Below are positions 10,786 through 21,700 of a stretch of DNA of 64,000 nucleotides, in pieces. The notes below the pieces were generated by a model, which saw only the letters and a program-made list of their open reading frames with translations, had not been told where the DNA came from and did no database searches. The DNA lies in the NCBI GenBank assembly GCA_022575985.1, contig JAKSXM010000132.1, forward strand, positions 7,564,001 to 7,628,000, given 5' to 3'. The DNA is from Anagrus nilaparvatae. Lineage: Eukaryota; Arthropoda; Insecta; Hymenoptera; Mymaridae. A program made the translations under genes and the position numbers. Position 1 is the stretch's first letter, and every line of letters begins with the position of its first letter.

Positions 10786-13700
10786 CTTCAAAAAATATGC
10801 ATGTGATAAAATTACAAAATGATGACACTGTATTACCAGAGGTTTATTTGTGCGTAAAATAAAAATATTCATTTTGCGAATCGACTTAGCTTTTAAAGTT
10901 GTCCAATCCATATTAATAAAGGCTTCATTTAAACTTTCATTCTAGAATTAAAATTAAAATTAAATCTTATATTTAAAAAAAAAAACTTTTTTTGAAGCTA
11001 ACGCTCTCATTTATGTATATAAATAATATAATGTTGAATCTAACGATCATATGAGAGCTGTAACTATCATACCTACAACATGTCGTTCATGCTGGTATAG
11101 CTCTGCAAATAACATGTATGTAACTTTTATCAAACATCATGTTATTTGCAGAGCTATACCAGCCTGAACGACATGTTGTAGGTATAATAGTTACAGCTCT
11201 CATATGATCGTTAGATTCAACATTATATTATTTAAATCTTATATTAATAAGAATTTGGATAAACATTAGAAAAATCGCAATTTTAAAAAATTTTCAAAAT
11301 ATTTTAGAAGTCATAAAATTTTAGAGCTACCATAAGAATTTCAGATTAAATGTTTTATGTAAATAACTGGATACAAAAAAAAGAAAATTTCTTAAAGTAA
11401 TTATGCAGAAAAAATCAAAGTAGCCTAGGGTAACGGCTATTTCTAAACAGCTGCTAAAAACGTTTAAAGACTCGTAAATTGCATTTTTGAAAAAAGTAAA
11501 TATTTTTAGTTAATAAATTTAATCGATTTTTAGAGCTAACAGTTTCTTTAATATTTTTTACGGTATTTCTTTAAATTGAGATACCCTATTGGATTTTAGT
11601 TAAAAGTTAAAAATTCATTATATGTTTATTTGCATAAATTTATATTGTAATGAAAGTTTTACATTTTTACCTCTGGTATTTTGAGTGCTGAATATAATAA
11701 ATTCGTAAGGGATTTATTTTCGTGTTATTGTTAGGTGCGGTCACGAAAAAAGTTTCACCACGATGCTCCCAAATATCTCTGGTATTTTCTTATTCTATAG
11801 GGTCTCCTGAGGCAGGAAATGCATGTCCTAAAATTAAAACCGTAGCTCTCGGGGAGAACCGCCCCAATTTGGGGGTTCTTGGGGGGTAAAAAAAATAAAT
11901 TTTTTTTTTTTTAATTAAACATTTTTTACATGATTTTAGACCATATAAAGTGACGAACAAGTGAGGAATACAAAAAATTTTGCTCACCCTATAGTTTTTT
12001 TTTGAGTTGGAAGGCTCAAAATCATATTTTTTCAATATTTGAAAAAAACCAATTTCCGAAATTTTTTAAATAAATTAAAATTATTTTTAATGATGGATTT
12101 ATTTTTTTTCAATTGTTTAGTGATAATAATTTACTAAAATAAGTTTATTTAGGACCAAAAAATACAAATTTTCAATTTTCAAGGTCTTAGAGCAACTCAA
12201 ATGTTAAATATTGGATTTTTTTAAAATTTCACATACTTGGGATTTTTCTATCAGATTCAAATGAGGTTATAAACTGGATTTAAAGATGTATTCCATAGTA
12301 ATTTTTCCAGTATAATCAGAATTCGCTATTTGTTTTAATATTTTACCATGATTTTTAGGAGAAAAATCCTTTTTTTTGTTTTTTGTGGTTTCAATTTTCA
12401 AGGGACAAATTTTTTAAAGTTTTGCAGGTTTCAAGAAAAAATTTTTTGAATAATATTTACAAGAATGACTTATATATTTTTTCCTCTGAAATTCAATGAA
12501 ATCACTAGTTATTTCATCCGGAATTTTCCTTAGCCAAAAAATCATTCATTTCTATTTTTACTGGATTTGTCCAATTTCATATTTGCGATTTTGCTAAAGT
12601 AGCCAATTTGAGCCTGAAGGGTTTGAAATGTCTAAAATTTTTTTAAATAAATGAATATTGAGAGAAAAACTACTCTAGAAAATATAAAAACTTTTCTCTG
12701 TCTTGTGGTGAAAATTCACTGACCTAACCAATTTTTTAGTTACGTGAAATTGAGATTATAGGGGAATTATTACAAAATCTTGAATTAACTAGAAAGGAAA
12801 ACTCCGGATGAAAAAACTAGTTATTTCATTGAATTTCAGAGGAAAAAATATATAAGTGACTCTTGTAAAATATTATTCAGAAAATTTTGTCTTGAAAATT
12901 GCGATACTTTAAAAAAATTGATCCCTTGAAAATTGAAACCACAAAAAACATAAAAACGGATTTTTCTCCTAAAAATCGTGGTAAAATGTTAAAATAAATA
13001 GCGAATTTAGGTTGTAATTTAGTTGTACTGGAAAAATTACTATGGAATACGTCTTTAAATCCAGTTTATAATCTCATTTGAATCTGATAGAAAAATTCCA
13101 AGTCTGTGAAATTTTAAAAAAATCCAATATTTAACATTTGAGTTGCTCTAAGACTAAATTTGCTAAATTTGCTAAATTTGTATTTTTTGGTCCTAAATAA
13201 ACTTATTTTAGTAAATTATAATCACTAAACAATTGAAAAAAAATAAATCCATCATTAAAAATAATTTTAATTTATTTAAAAAATTTCGGAAATTGGTTTT
13301 TTTCAAATATTGAAAAAATATGATTTTGAGCCTTCCAACTCAAAAAAAACTATAGGGCGAGCAAAATTTTTTGTGTTCCTCACTTGTTCGTCACTTTATA
13401 TGGTCTAAAATCATGTAAAAAATGTTAGATTAAAAAAAAAAATTTCTTTTTTTTACCCCCCAAGAACCCCCAAATTGGGGCGGTTTTTCCCGAGAGCTAC
13501 GGTTTTAATTTTAGGACAAGCATTTTCTGCCTCAAGAGACCCTATAGAATAAGAAAATACCAGATATTTTTGGGAGCATCGTGGTGAAACTTGTTTCGCG
13601 TTCCAGACCACTGTGGTCATATGACAATTACAAATATAAAAATGGTCAAATTACAAAAATATATTTTATTTTTATTATTTTCTTATTTAATTAAGATAAA

Positions 13701-14853
13701 TCTAAATTTCCGAGATTTTTCTAATATTTTGTTTCAATTCTTAATAATTTAAGATAACTTACGCTTGATGTTAAATTCTGTCCAAAGTAGCAATAAAAAT
13801 AAAATTGTAACAACACACAGATACTTGTGTTTACAAAATTAATAGCATAAATTTCAAAGTTTTCTAATAGTTTTAGCGATTGGATCATTGCTAATGCCAT
13901 AATAATTGCAAATACGAAAAATTGAATAAAAATTATATCCTGAAAGGTATTAATTATTGCCTTGACATAGCTGAAATAAACGGCAGATATTTATAAAATT
14001 AGTAACTGAAAAAATTAATAAAAATAGCCTTACTTTGATATACTTTGGTGATGCTGAATGATTGTATTTAAAACTGATTGTTCAACTTCAAAAACTGCTC
14101 TTTTGTCAATTTTTTTAGTACTTTCTTGCATGATGTAGTTTGGATAATCTTCAATTTGTAACTTCAAAATATTTAATTGTGTAGAACCGTCAAGCATAAA
14201 GCCAAAAATTATAGTATCAATAAGATTCAGAGCAACAGCTAAATAAATTGTAGCATAAAAATCCCAAAGATAGTCTAACCAAAAAATTTTACCTGTTAAT
14301 TGAAATGGATACCATTTTTTAGCTATAAACTGTGGATTCTGAAAATTTAGCAAACATGGCATTATAATTACAAAACAACCTCCTGATATAGAAATCCAAA
14401 AAAACAGTTTATATATAAATCTGTAAATATTATTTGTTAGTATTTTTATAGCTTGATAGTAATTTTAGGAATAAAAAAAAGATTTTACTTTTTTTTCTTT
14501 ATGCCGTTGTTGTAAACGTGATTTTCAGATTCAGAAATTGGTGTAAACAATGGATCTTGTAATAATTTTTCTAAATTTGATAGATCCTTTTTCTTGATAA
14601 GAATGCAATCAATTTTAATGCAAATAATCATAGCCATAAGTTGGTATGTCAATTGTTCCATAAAATCAGCAAAGCATGTACTGCCCCAAATTAAATAAAA
14701 TATTTGTAATAAACCGAACAAGTGAACAAGCGTTAAATTAAATGCAGTATATAAACAATAAATAAACTTATAAAACTTATGATGGGATTCATCAAACGGC
14801 ATCCACAGACCCAAAACTGTTAATAGCTTAAAAGGTTTTGGTAATTTCAACAT
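10786..14853 (-). CDS. Odorant receptor 2 (7tm_6 family), last short exon not located
   Basis: Second insect odorant receptor in tandem with the first. Exons: 14853-14489, 14420-14034, 13970-13763 and 10941-10786, totalling 372 codons in one frame with intron phases 2, 2, 0, 0. Exon 1 opens MLKLPKPFKLLTVLGLW. Exon 2 ends IIQHHQSIS; the split codon gives Asn and continues into YVKAIINTFQDIIFIQFF. Exon 3 ends FYFYCYFGQNLTSS at an AGC|GTAAGT donor. Exon 4 (NESLNEAFINMDWT, then a segment ending HAYFLK) is the conserved C-terminal receptor module with the Trp after the short acidic/hydrophobic stretch. Family members usually have a further 8-20 residues in a tiny last exon, which I could not place below 10786. 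The 2.8-kb third intron contains a 1.9-kb palindromic element and a 204-bp hairpin. No disabling mutation is visible in the four exons. Confidence 0.88.
11031..11234. repeat. 204-bp near-perfect hairpin in OR2 intron 3
   Basis: Two ~90-bp arms pair almost without mismatch ('aacgatcatatgagagct' / 'agctctcatatgatcgtt' near the outside, 'ttgcagagctatacc' near the inside) with a ~25-base loop. The high identity implies a recent origin or gene conversion between arms. Confidence 0.85.
11734..13609. mobile_element. 1.9-kb palindromic (foldback-like) element in OR2 intron 3
   Basis: Two arms of about 0.85 kb in inverted orientation. The outer pair 'gtttcaccacgatgctccc' and 'gggagcatcgtggtgaaac' is followed inward by the GC-rich blocks 'ccgccccaatttgggggtt' and 'aacccccaaattggggcgg' and by long AT-rich arms. 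The centre is near 12670. Arms differ at scattered sites and by small indels. There is no transposase. It lies between OR2 exons 3 and 4. Confidence 0.85.
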
Positions 14854-15134
14854 GATAAATATTTTTTTCTTTTTTTTTCAATACTTCATGTTTTTTATAT
14901 CACCTTTTAAATAGTACTGTCGCGATTGTAAGACTGTGATTTATATTAAAAAAACTAACGTTTATTATTTAAGTTGTGATTATACACTTCCATAGGTATT
15001 TAATTATTAAACATTGTAAATGCGCAGGTTTAATCTAACCAAAGGATAGTATTAATTCATATAGGTTGTTAGTTGATAATAAGTTATTACTATTTTAACT
15101 TTTGAAATTCAATAAAATAAATTTCTTTGTTTTT

Positions 15135-15211
15135 CGTAATAGGTAGCCTTGAAAAGGGCCGTTAGGGTTTTTGAGCATTTGATGCGTGGTCCCAGCCCCA
15201 CGTTTTAAAAT
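15135..15211 (-). repeat. Orphan histone-type 3' stem-loop with conserved flank, copy B
   Basis: On the minus strand GGCCCTTTTCAAGGCT (15160-15145) follows 'caaaaaccctaac'. About 35 bases further upstream is 'gtggggctgggaccacgcat', matching 'gtgtggctagggtcgcgcat' of copy A. One stem base differs from copy A, weakening one pair. No histone ORF is adjacent. Confidence 0.55.
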
Positions 15212-16738
15212 TAATAATTCACAAGCACACAACGATTTCAATCACCAAGGTCACAGATACACATACATATACAAACATACAAAAGAGAAATCAAATACTT
15301 ACAATCATGCTAGCACCTTGTGCTCAGTTGAATACTCCTGGCCAGGAAGATCAGTGCCCACCTCTTCAAGCCTACAAACTTGGGAAATTGCACCAAGCGA
15401 TTCAACAATCGTAGCTTATGAGCTGCTTCAATGAGGATTCAATGTCCAAAAATCATAGACTCTTCCAAGTTCACCAAGCATACCAGCAACAAGCAAACAA
15501 TTTTTAAAAAACGTGCTTGAAGTGTCCAAGTCACAAAATAGGATTATATATTTTACCTTAATTATCCGTCTAGTGACTTCGTAAACTATTTTACGTCAAA
15601 ACCGACGCGTTTTGGTACTTGTATTATAGTTCCAACATCAGGGTGTATTAAAATACTAACATTTAACACTAAATACATGACAACCTTTTAAATGTCTACG
15701 TTTTGTTTTGCTTTAATACACTAAATTAATTATAAAAACAAATATTTATATTTTTTAAAAATGTATCCCTGTGTAAAAAAGTCTCAATTTTCAGAATCTG
15801 TGTTCAAACTTTGTTTTAGTAATTTTTTTCAAATTTTGAAATTAAAAGAAAATTTTTAATTTTAAACCACGATATTGAGTTCCCATTTGATTTTATCGTA
15901 ATTTGACTTCAGATTCTGAAAATAGAGACATGTTTACATTGGGATCCATTTTTAGAAATATAAATTAGGGCATGAAATCAGCAAAAGCTGCCTTATTTCG
16001 AGGAAAATAAAGTTTATTTAATAAACTACCTCAATATTACAGGAGAAGTACTAAAATTATCTAATTGATTGCTTTTTTAAAGAAAGGGTATGGAAATATT
16101 GAAATTCAATAATTGCAAGTCCTAATTGAGCTATAAGACTAATTATAGAAGATGAAAACTACCTCTAAATTAATTATATATAATTTATATTTAATGTATA
16201 TATGTCAATCTCCAAAATGGTCACTATGGAGTTTCCACTGAATAATAATAATTATAATTACTCAAAGTACATGAAACATAAGTACTAAAAAAAAAACAAT
16301 TACATACCAGAGAGGCTGAAGGCCCTGTGTACATACAAAAAAAAGAATTACAAATTAATTAAAAAAGAAAAATGATTAGCAATAACACTAGAAACAATCA
16401 TGCTAGAAAATAAATTAAATTTTGAGGGTTTATTCCTAATGAGATATTTATGAAATTAGAGAATAGATGTATTCCAAACGTATCGAACAAAGTAGCTCGA
16501 GCAAATTTTATATAGTTTTTTTTTCATCTATTATGAAAAATCCAAAAATTTGTCTTTTTCACAACACGTACTCCCACCATTGAGTTGCTTTGAAAAGACG
16601 GGTTTTATGAAACACTCTAGAGCGGCGTAATGACATGATTTTGAGCATAGTATTATAAAAATATAATTTTTTAATAGTTCCTTACAATAATAATCATCTT
16701 TCTTGCATAATTAAAAAGGGAAAAGATGATATGAAAAA
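15212..16738. other. Non-genic region upstream of OR2 holding a MITE
   Basis: No gene was recognised. It contains a small TIR element at 15760-15953, several simple AT tracts, and short ORFs without family signal. The OR2 promoter would lie near 14.9-15.1 kb but no distinctive element was identified. Confidence 0.4.
15760..15953. mobile_element. 194-bp MITE-like inverted repeat
   Basis: 'gtctcaattttcagaatctg' (15781-15800) is answered by 'cagattctgaaaatagagac' (15910-15929), and the pairing continues outward for ~40 bp in all. No coding capacity. Confidence 0.7.
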
Positions 16739-16739
16739 T

Positions 16740-17029
16740 TCCATTCCCACCAACGTAATCTATAAAATAGACTTTACGGATTGTGATCAAAGAGGTTAAA
16801 CTAAATATAAGCTCTTTGATTGTGATGTGTCATGTATTAGTGAAACTAAACGTAGAATTTGTAAACGGATGGAGGGCCATTCGAAAGATATCATGAATAA
16901 TTTAGATAAACCAATACCTAATCATTGCAAACTGTGTCATAAAATAGATTTTAACAATGTCTCGATACTAGACACGGAACCGGATTTTAGAATAAGAAAA
17001 ATTTTGGAAGAGGAATATATCAATAACTA
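16740..17029 (+). pseudogene. Penelope-like retroelement fragment, GIY-YIG endonuclease end
   Basis: Reading NVIYKIDFTDCD, a stop, then a shifted repeat of the motif (LFDCDVSCISETKRR), followed by KRMEGHSKDI, NHCKLCHKIDFNNVSIL and DFRIRKILEEEYI. This order follows the C-terminal GIY-YIG endonuclease region of Penelope-like elements, where the canonical text is roughly 'IYKI..DCD..YIGQTKR...H', then 'H.FDF..V.IL..E'. The catalytic YIG has been lost (CIS). The RT domain is absent upstream. It is a dead 5'-truncated copy. Confidence 0.65.
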
Positions 17030-17030
17030 A

Positions 17031-18673
17031 TACGATAAATGAAAATGAGAACGCTGGTTATTTTAATTCTGTGTAATATATAAAAATGTTGTAAATTTCG
17101 TTTGTGGTGAACAGATTTTTGTTTTTGTTTATACTACTTCAAATATTTTTAAAACTTTAAAAAATTATTTCCAAGTCTTAAAAAAATTGTAGTGTGTGAT
17201 ACAATTAGGTGAAAATTTTTTAAATTAAATTTCTAACTAATTTTTCAATGTAGCATTATATTATGATAGTTACATAGTAGAAGACGCGAAAAAGTAAAAT
17301 AGTACTAAATTTTTAAAAACTTTCTAGAAGCTTACATGTGTATGGGGTTAAAGTTAAAATAATTTTTTTTTCTTTTCTCTCAAAGTATAATACACACATT
17401 GTTTCGTTATCGTTATCTTGATGTACTGCAATATATTTAAATACACATGAGAATTATATCGTTTAATTTTATATTTTCGTAAATTTTATATATTATATAC
17501 GAAATATTAATACCCTCCTATATATATTTTGGTTATACAAATTTTATATAAAGCACTATTATTTATTGGATGCAATTTACTTATATAATATTCGCTTTTA
17601 AATTGTATATTAATTATAATTTATTGTTTTATTCCTATTTCGCTAAAATATTTTTAAAGTTTAAGCATAAACTAAAAAGGGAGTTAATATAGTCAGATAA
17701 TTAAGTATATTATTAGGTATAGAGAGAGTTTATTTGGTTTATTTGATGGTAATATTTTTAATTGTTTTATATTATAATAAGCAAATAATCAAATGTTTAT
17801 AATTAATCTGCTCACTGAATGGTCCTCTGTTGTAGACAAAGAGTTACTTAGGATAACATATTTTCTATGTTCTGTTTTTAAAATTTTCCGAAATTCAATT
17901 CAAGTCATTTTTTTTTAATTTTACTTTAAAATTTTTATTTTTTAAAAAACAAGAAATTAATTTAACTGTTTTTAAAATAATTCATTGCTTGTCATCATAA
18001 TTTAACACTTTCCTGGTATAACGCTAAAAACTATATATTATCGATCGCAGAAATTATTTTGCTGATAAACCTCCTTTGGGACAAATTGAGTATCGTCAGT
18101 ATAATTTATTATGAAATATTATTATTGAATATTTACTTGCTTTCACAGACAGAAACATTAAAATAAAATTACGAAATTGTATTTTAGAATATATAAAAAG
18201 TTGATATTTTAAAGTAAAAAAGTAATTTTGAACATAGTAAACTTAAAGCTTTACTCTACCGTCTTTTATGTAAGACAAGTTGGCACACTTTTCAATCCCA
18301 AGATATTTGGTTATTCTTTTATCGTAAAAGTGATATAAAACTGCAGTCAAGAGCTTCATATGAAATTTATATCTACGTATAAAAACGGCGAGAAAGGAGA
18401 CTTTAATAATTTTTTTTAAAATTGGGCTAGTCTTGTCTTTAATACAAAAAAGTTTATGTTGTAATAATATTAAATATGAGTATTCCTGATCGTAACTATT
18501 TTTTGAAGAAAAAAAAATTCTAATTTATAATTTAAAAAATAATTTTTTTAAAATAAAAAATTTTAAAAATATTTTCATAATTTTAAGTACATACTTATAA
18601 AAAAGAAAAATGAAAAACAAGGTTCTTATGCAGTTCTTAATTATTATTTTTTTATGATTTTCAGTAAAAAGAA
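17031..18673. other. Upstream region of the CG3556-like gene, no separate gene seen
   Basis: AT-rich; no coding segment recognised. The pyrimidine tract and TTTTCAG ending at 18664 look like a splice acceptor, so a noncoding first exon of the downstream gene may lie somewhere in this stretch. Its donor was not identified. Confidence 0.35.
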
Positions 18674-18752
18674 ATGTGGGGCAAAGCAAGTATGACTGGA
18701 ATGAGCCTCATTTTCTTACTTGGATGGTTATGTGCTTTTTCTCAAGCAAAAG
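18674..18752 (+). CDS. Signal-peptide exon of the CG3556-like gene
   Basis: First coding exon, 26 codons plus one base. It starts at an ATG in a purine-rich context and ends AAAG|GTAAAA. The encoded N terminus is MWGKASMTGMSLIF followed by LLGWLCAFSQAK, a typical secretory signal with likely cleavage after SQA. The phase-1 junction with the exon at 21879 makes Ala. Confidence 0.85.
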
Positions 18753-21700
18753 GTAAAAGCTAATCATTAATATATATATTTTTTTTTAATTTTTCAAAGA
18801 AAATTTTTTTTTTTAATTTTTTTAATTTAATTTTTAATTTATAAAAAAGCATACATAAAATTTATTTTTAAAAAAGGAAGTCGTATATATTTTAACTTAA
18901 ATTTTTGATATCTTTATAATTTAGTTTTTTCTTTTAACTCGTGTAAAAAAGAAAATTAATTTTCAATAACTGTCTTTAAAAAATTGGTTATTGATTTATA
19001 CAGTTTTAAACGTGAATTTATCAATGTAAAAAATTTAAATAAATGCAATTTGTAAAATAAGGAAGACAGTTGGAAAGAGAAAAATGGTTGTAAATATTTA
19101 TAGCTAAGAAATTCTCTCGATAGATATCCTACAGCAATACATTTTTTATTATTTGATTGAATAAAGTTATAAATTGGTTCCAAGATAAATGATAAATATG
19201 AAAATTATCTTATTACGTTAAATTTTTTTTAAAAATATTTTAATCAAAGAATCAAATTATGGTATGTAATGTTTTGTGAGGGTTGTTGAGGTAAATATGG
19301 ACCCAGCAGTAAAATTTGAAAGACAAATAGTCAAGACGCCGTATATATTAGATGTATGCTCTTTTTTCGTAAAGTTTGTGCAAGCCTGCTTATATTTTCT
19401 AGGTAAGATTTTAGGTCTAGACCTCAAAAACTTAGCCCTAATACCTACATGCCGTATTTTCCAGTCTATTTTTAATTTTTTTTTTGCATATTTCAGAAAA
19501 CCTTAAAAAAAAAAATGGTATTTTGGTATTAGGGTTAAGCTTTCAAGGTCTGTACCTAAAAATTTGGAATCGGTGACCCCAAAAAACTAAATTTATTGTT
19601 AGTTATATTTATGAGATTTGAGTAATCAACTTAGGAAATTTGCAGAAATATCGCAAAAAGGGCCAATAGATAAATGGTATTAGAAGAAAGTTTTCGGCGT
19701 CGCGAAGAAAAAAAACGTATTGTATACACTGTAAGACCAACCCTATTGAAGGATTATTCTTTTATTCCATTAACAAATATAAATTTTACGACACTAAAAA
19801 ATGGCAATAGAACAATAATAATAAAAAAAGTATTGTAGGTGACGCGTGGAATAATTTTTATCTAGCAAGTGTCAAAAATCGCTTCCATTTACTATAATGC
19901 AGAAAGTTTAGAGATTCAAATTTGTACACAGATGTGCGCGCATCCGTCTCGTAAATTGTTTTAATAATGTATTACGATTTGAGAATAAAATATGTATTGG
20001 TACATCTGTAGAAAAAATAAAAACTTAAAACAAAAAATATATATGGTACTAATTATAATAAATAAAACTTATAACAGGTTTCTGCATTAACACGACCGAC
20101 GAGCATCGAACATGTTAACTTATAACAGTTTTAACTTATACTCCCTAATTATTATAAGTTCTAGAAACGAAATTATAATGTCCCTAAATCTCAAATATTC
20201 TAAGTCCATTTGACCCATCCCCTAAAAACGTCAATTTTTTAAATCTCCTCTTCTATTCTTGAAAAAACAGCAGTTATTTGATCATTTTAGCTTTAGTTCC
20301 AAAATATTGCAAAAACCCCCTAAAAGGGGTAATTTTGTTGATGTAAGGGTATTGACTTTAAGATCACCTATCTGTTTTGACTGTATTTTTCATGAGTATA
20401 CCAATAATTACAATTGAAAGTAATTTAATTTTAATATTTAAAATTTTGAAAGTACCTTAGAGTATGATAATTACGTTAAAACAGTGTTTTAAATCAGTTA
20501 ACAAACTGCATTCTTAAAATTCTATAAAACAAAGAAAATAGTTTTTGCAAGCTGAATTTTATTATTTTTTCTTTTGCATTTTTATTACGAATTAAAAAAA
20601 GTATGCTTCGGTTATAAACTCTCTTCATAATAATAATTTTTACGCATTTTTTACGACTTTTATAAAATTAGAGTTCTAAGGTTTGAATAATGTCATAAAA
20701 AAAAAAATATATTCAAGAAAAATCTTAAAAATTTATTCTTTCAGAGTATAAAAAATAAAATGAATTATATAATTTTAATTTGATTTAGCTTAATCACCTA
20801 AAAGCTTTTAAATCTAAAATTAAACACGTTCGTGACTAGTGATGTCAAATGTACATATGAAGGAATCTATGAAAGTTACTGTTTTACATTTTTAGATAAA
20901 AATGAAATAAAATTACTTAAGAGAAAATTAATTGTAGTAAGTAGTACCTAAAACTTTGTACTCATTATTGAATATCTATGCGAGGTTCCATAACTGAATA
21001 CACACTGTACAAATATATTGCTTGAAAATTCAAGCTAATAAAGCATTGTAAAATCATTAGCAATATGCTTTTACAGTCTATACGGTATATGAATTCTTTA
21101 ATTTATGCAAATAACTATAGTGTTTTTCTAAAATGGATAGGCACATTTATTATTATCAAGCGCGCTAGCTTAAGCAATTATTTCAAATAACAAACAATTT
21201 TAGGGTGGAATTATAGGGCATGAATTTAAATCTGATAAAATTTTAGATTAGAACGTAAAGATCAGCAGAATTTTCAGAGAAGATCTTATTTTAAATTCTG
21301 TATTTCAAAAAAAATGTTTTCAGTAGGATCCAAATAAGACCATTTTTACACTTTTATTTCTCATTAAACCAACTTTTTAATGTTTTTTTAAAATATTTTT
21401 AATTAAAAAAAAAAATAAGTAGATTTTATTAGCACATTAAAAATTTAACAATTTTTTTAATATAATATTTCTATTTCTAATACTACCTTTAACGTACAAT
21501 ATTAATACATAAAAGAACCATAATCCAGATTCTCTTTGATATTACAATACACTTTCCTTTTTTTTTACTCTACATTTTTTTTTTAGTATTTCGTTATTGT
21601 GTGTAATATAAACCCTATAACTATAGCACATTTTATATAACCTCGAATCTTAGGTAAAGCTTTGAGGATATAGGAAAAAGTCTTTTTGGTTAAAACACAG

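Noticed and set aside
11790..12035. 81-codon minus-strand ORF
   Set aside because: It lies in an arm of the palindromic element, is low complexity (Lys/Phe runs) and has no family match.
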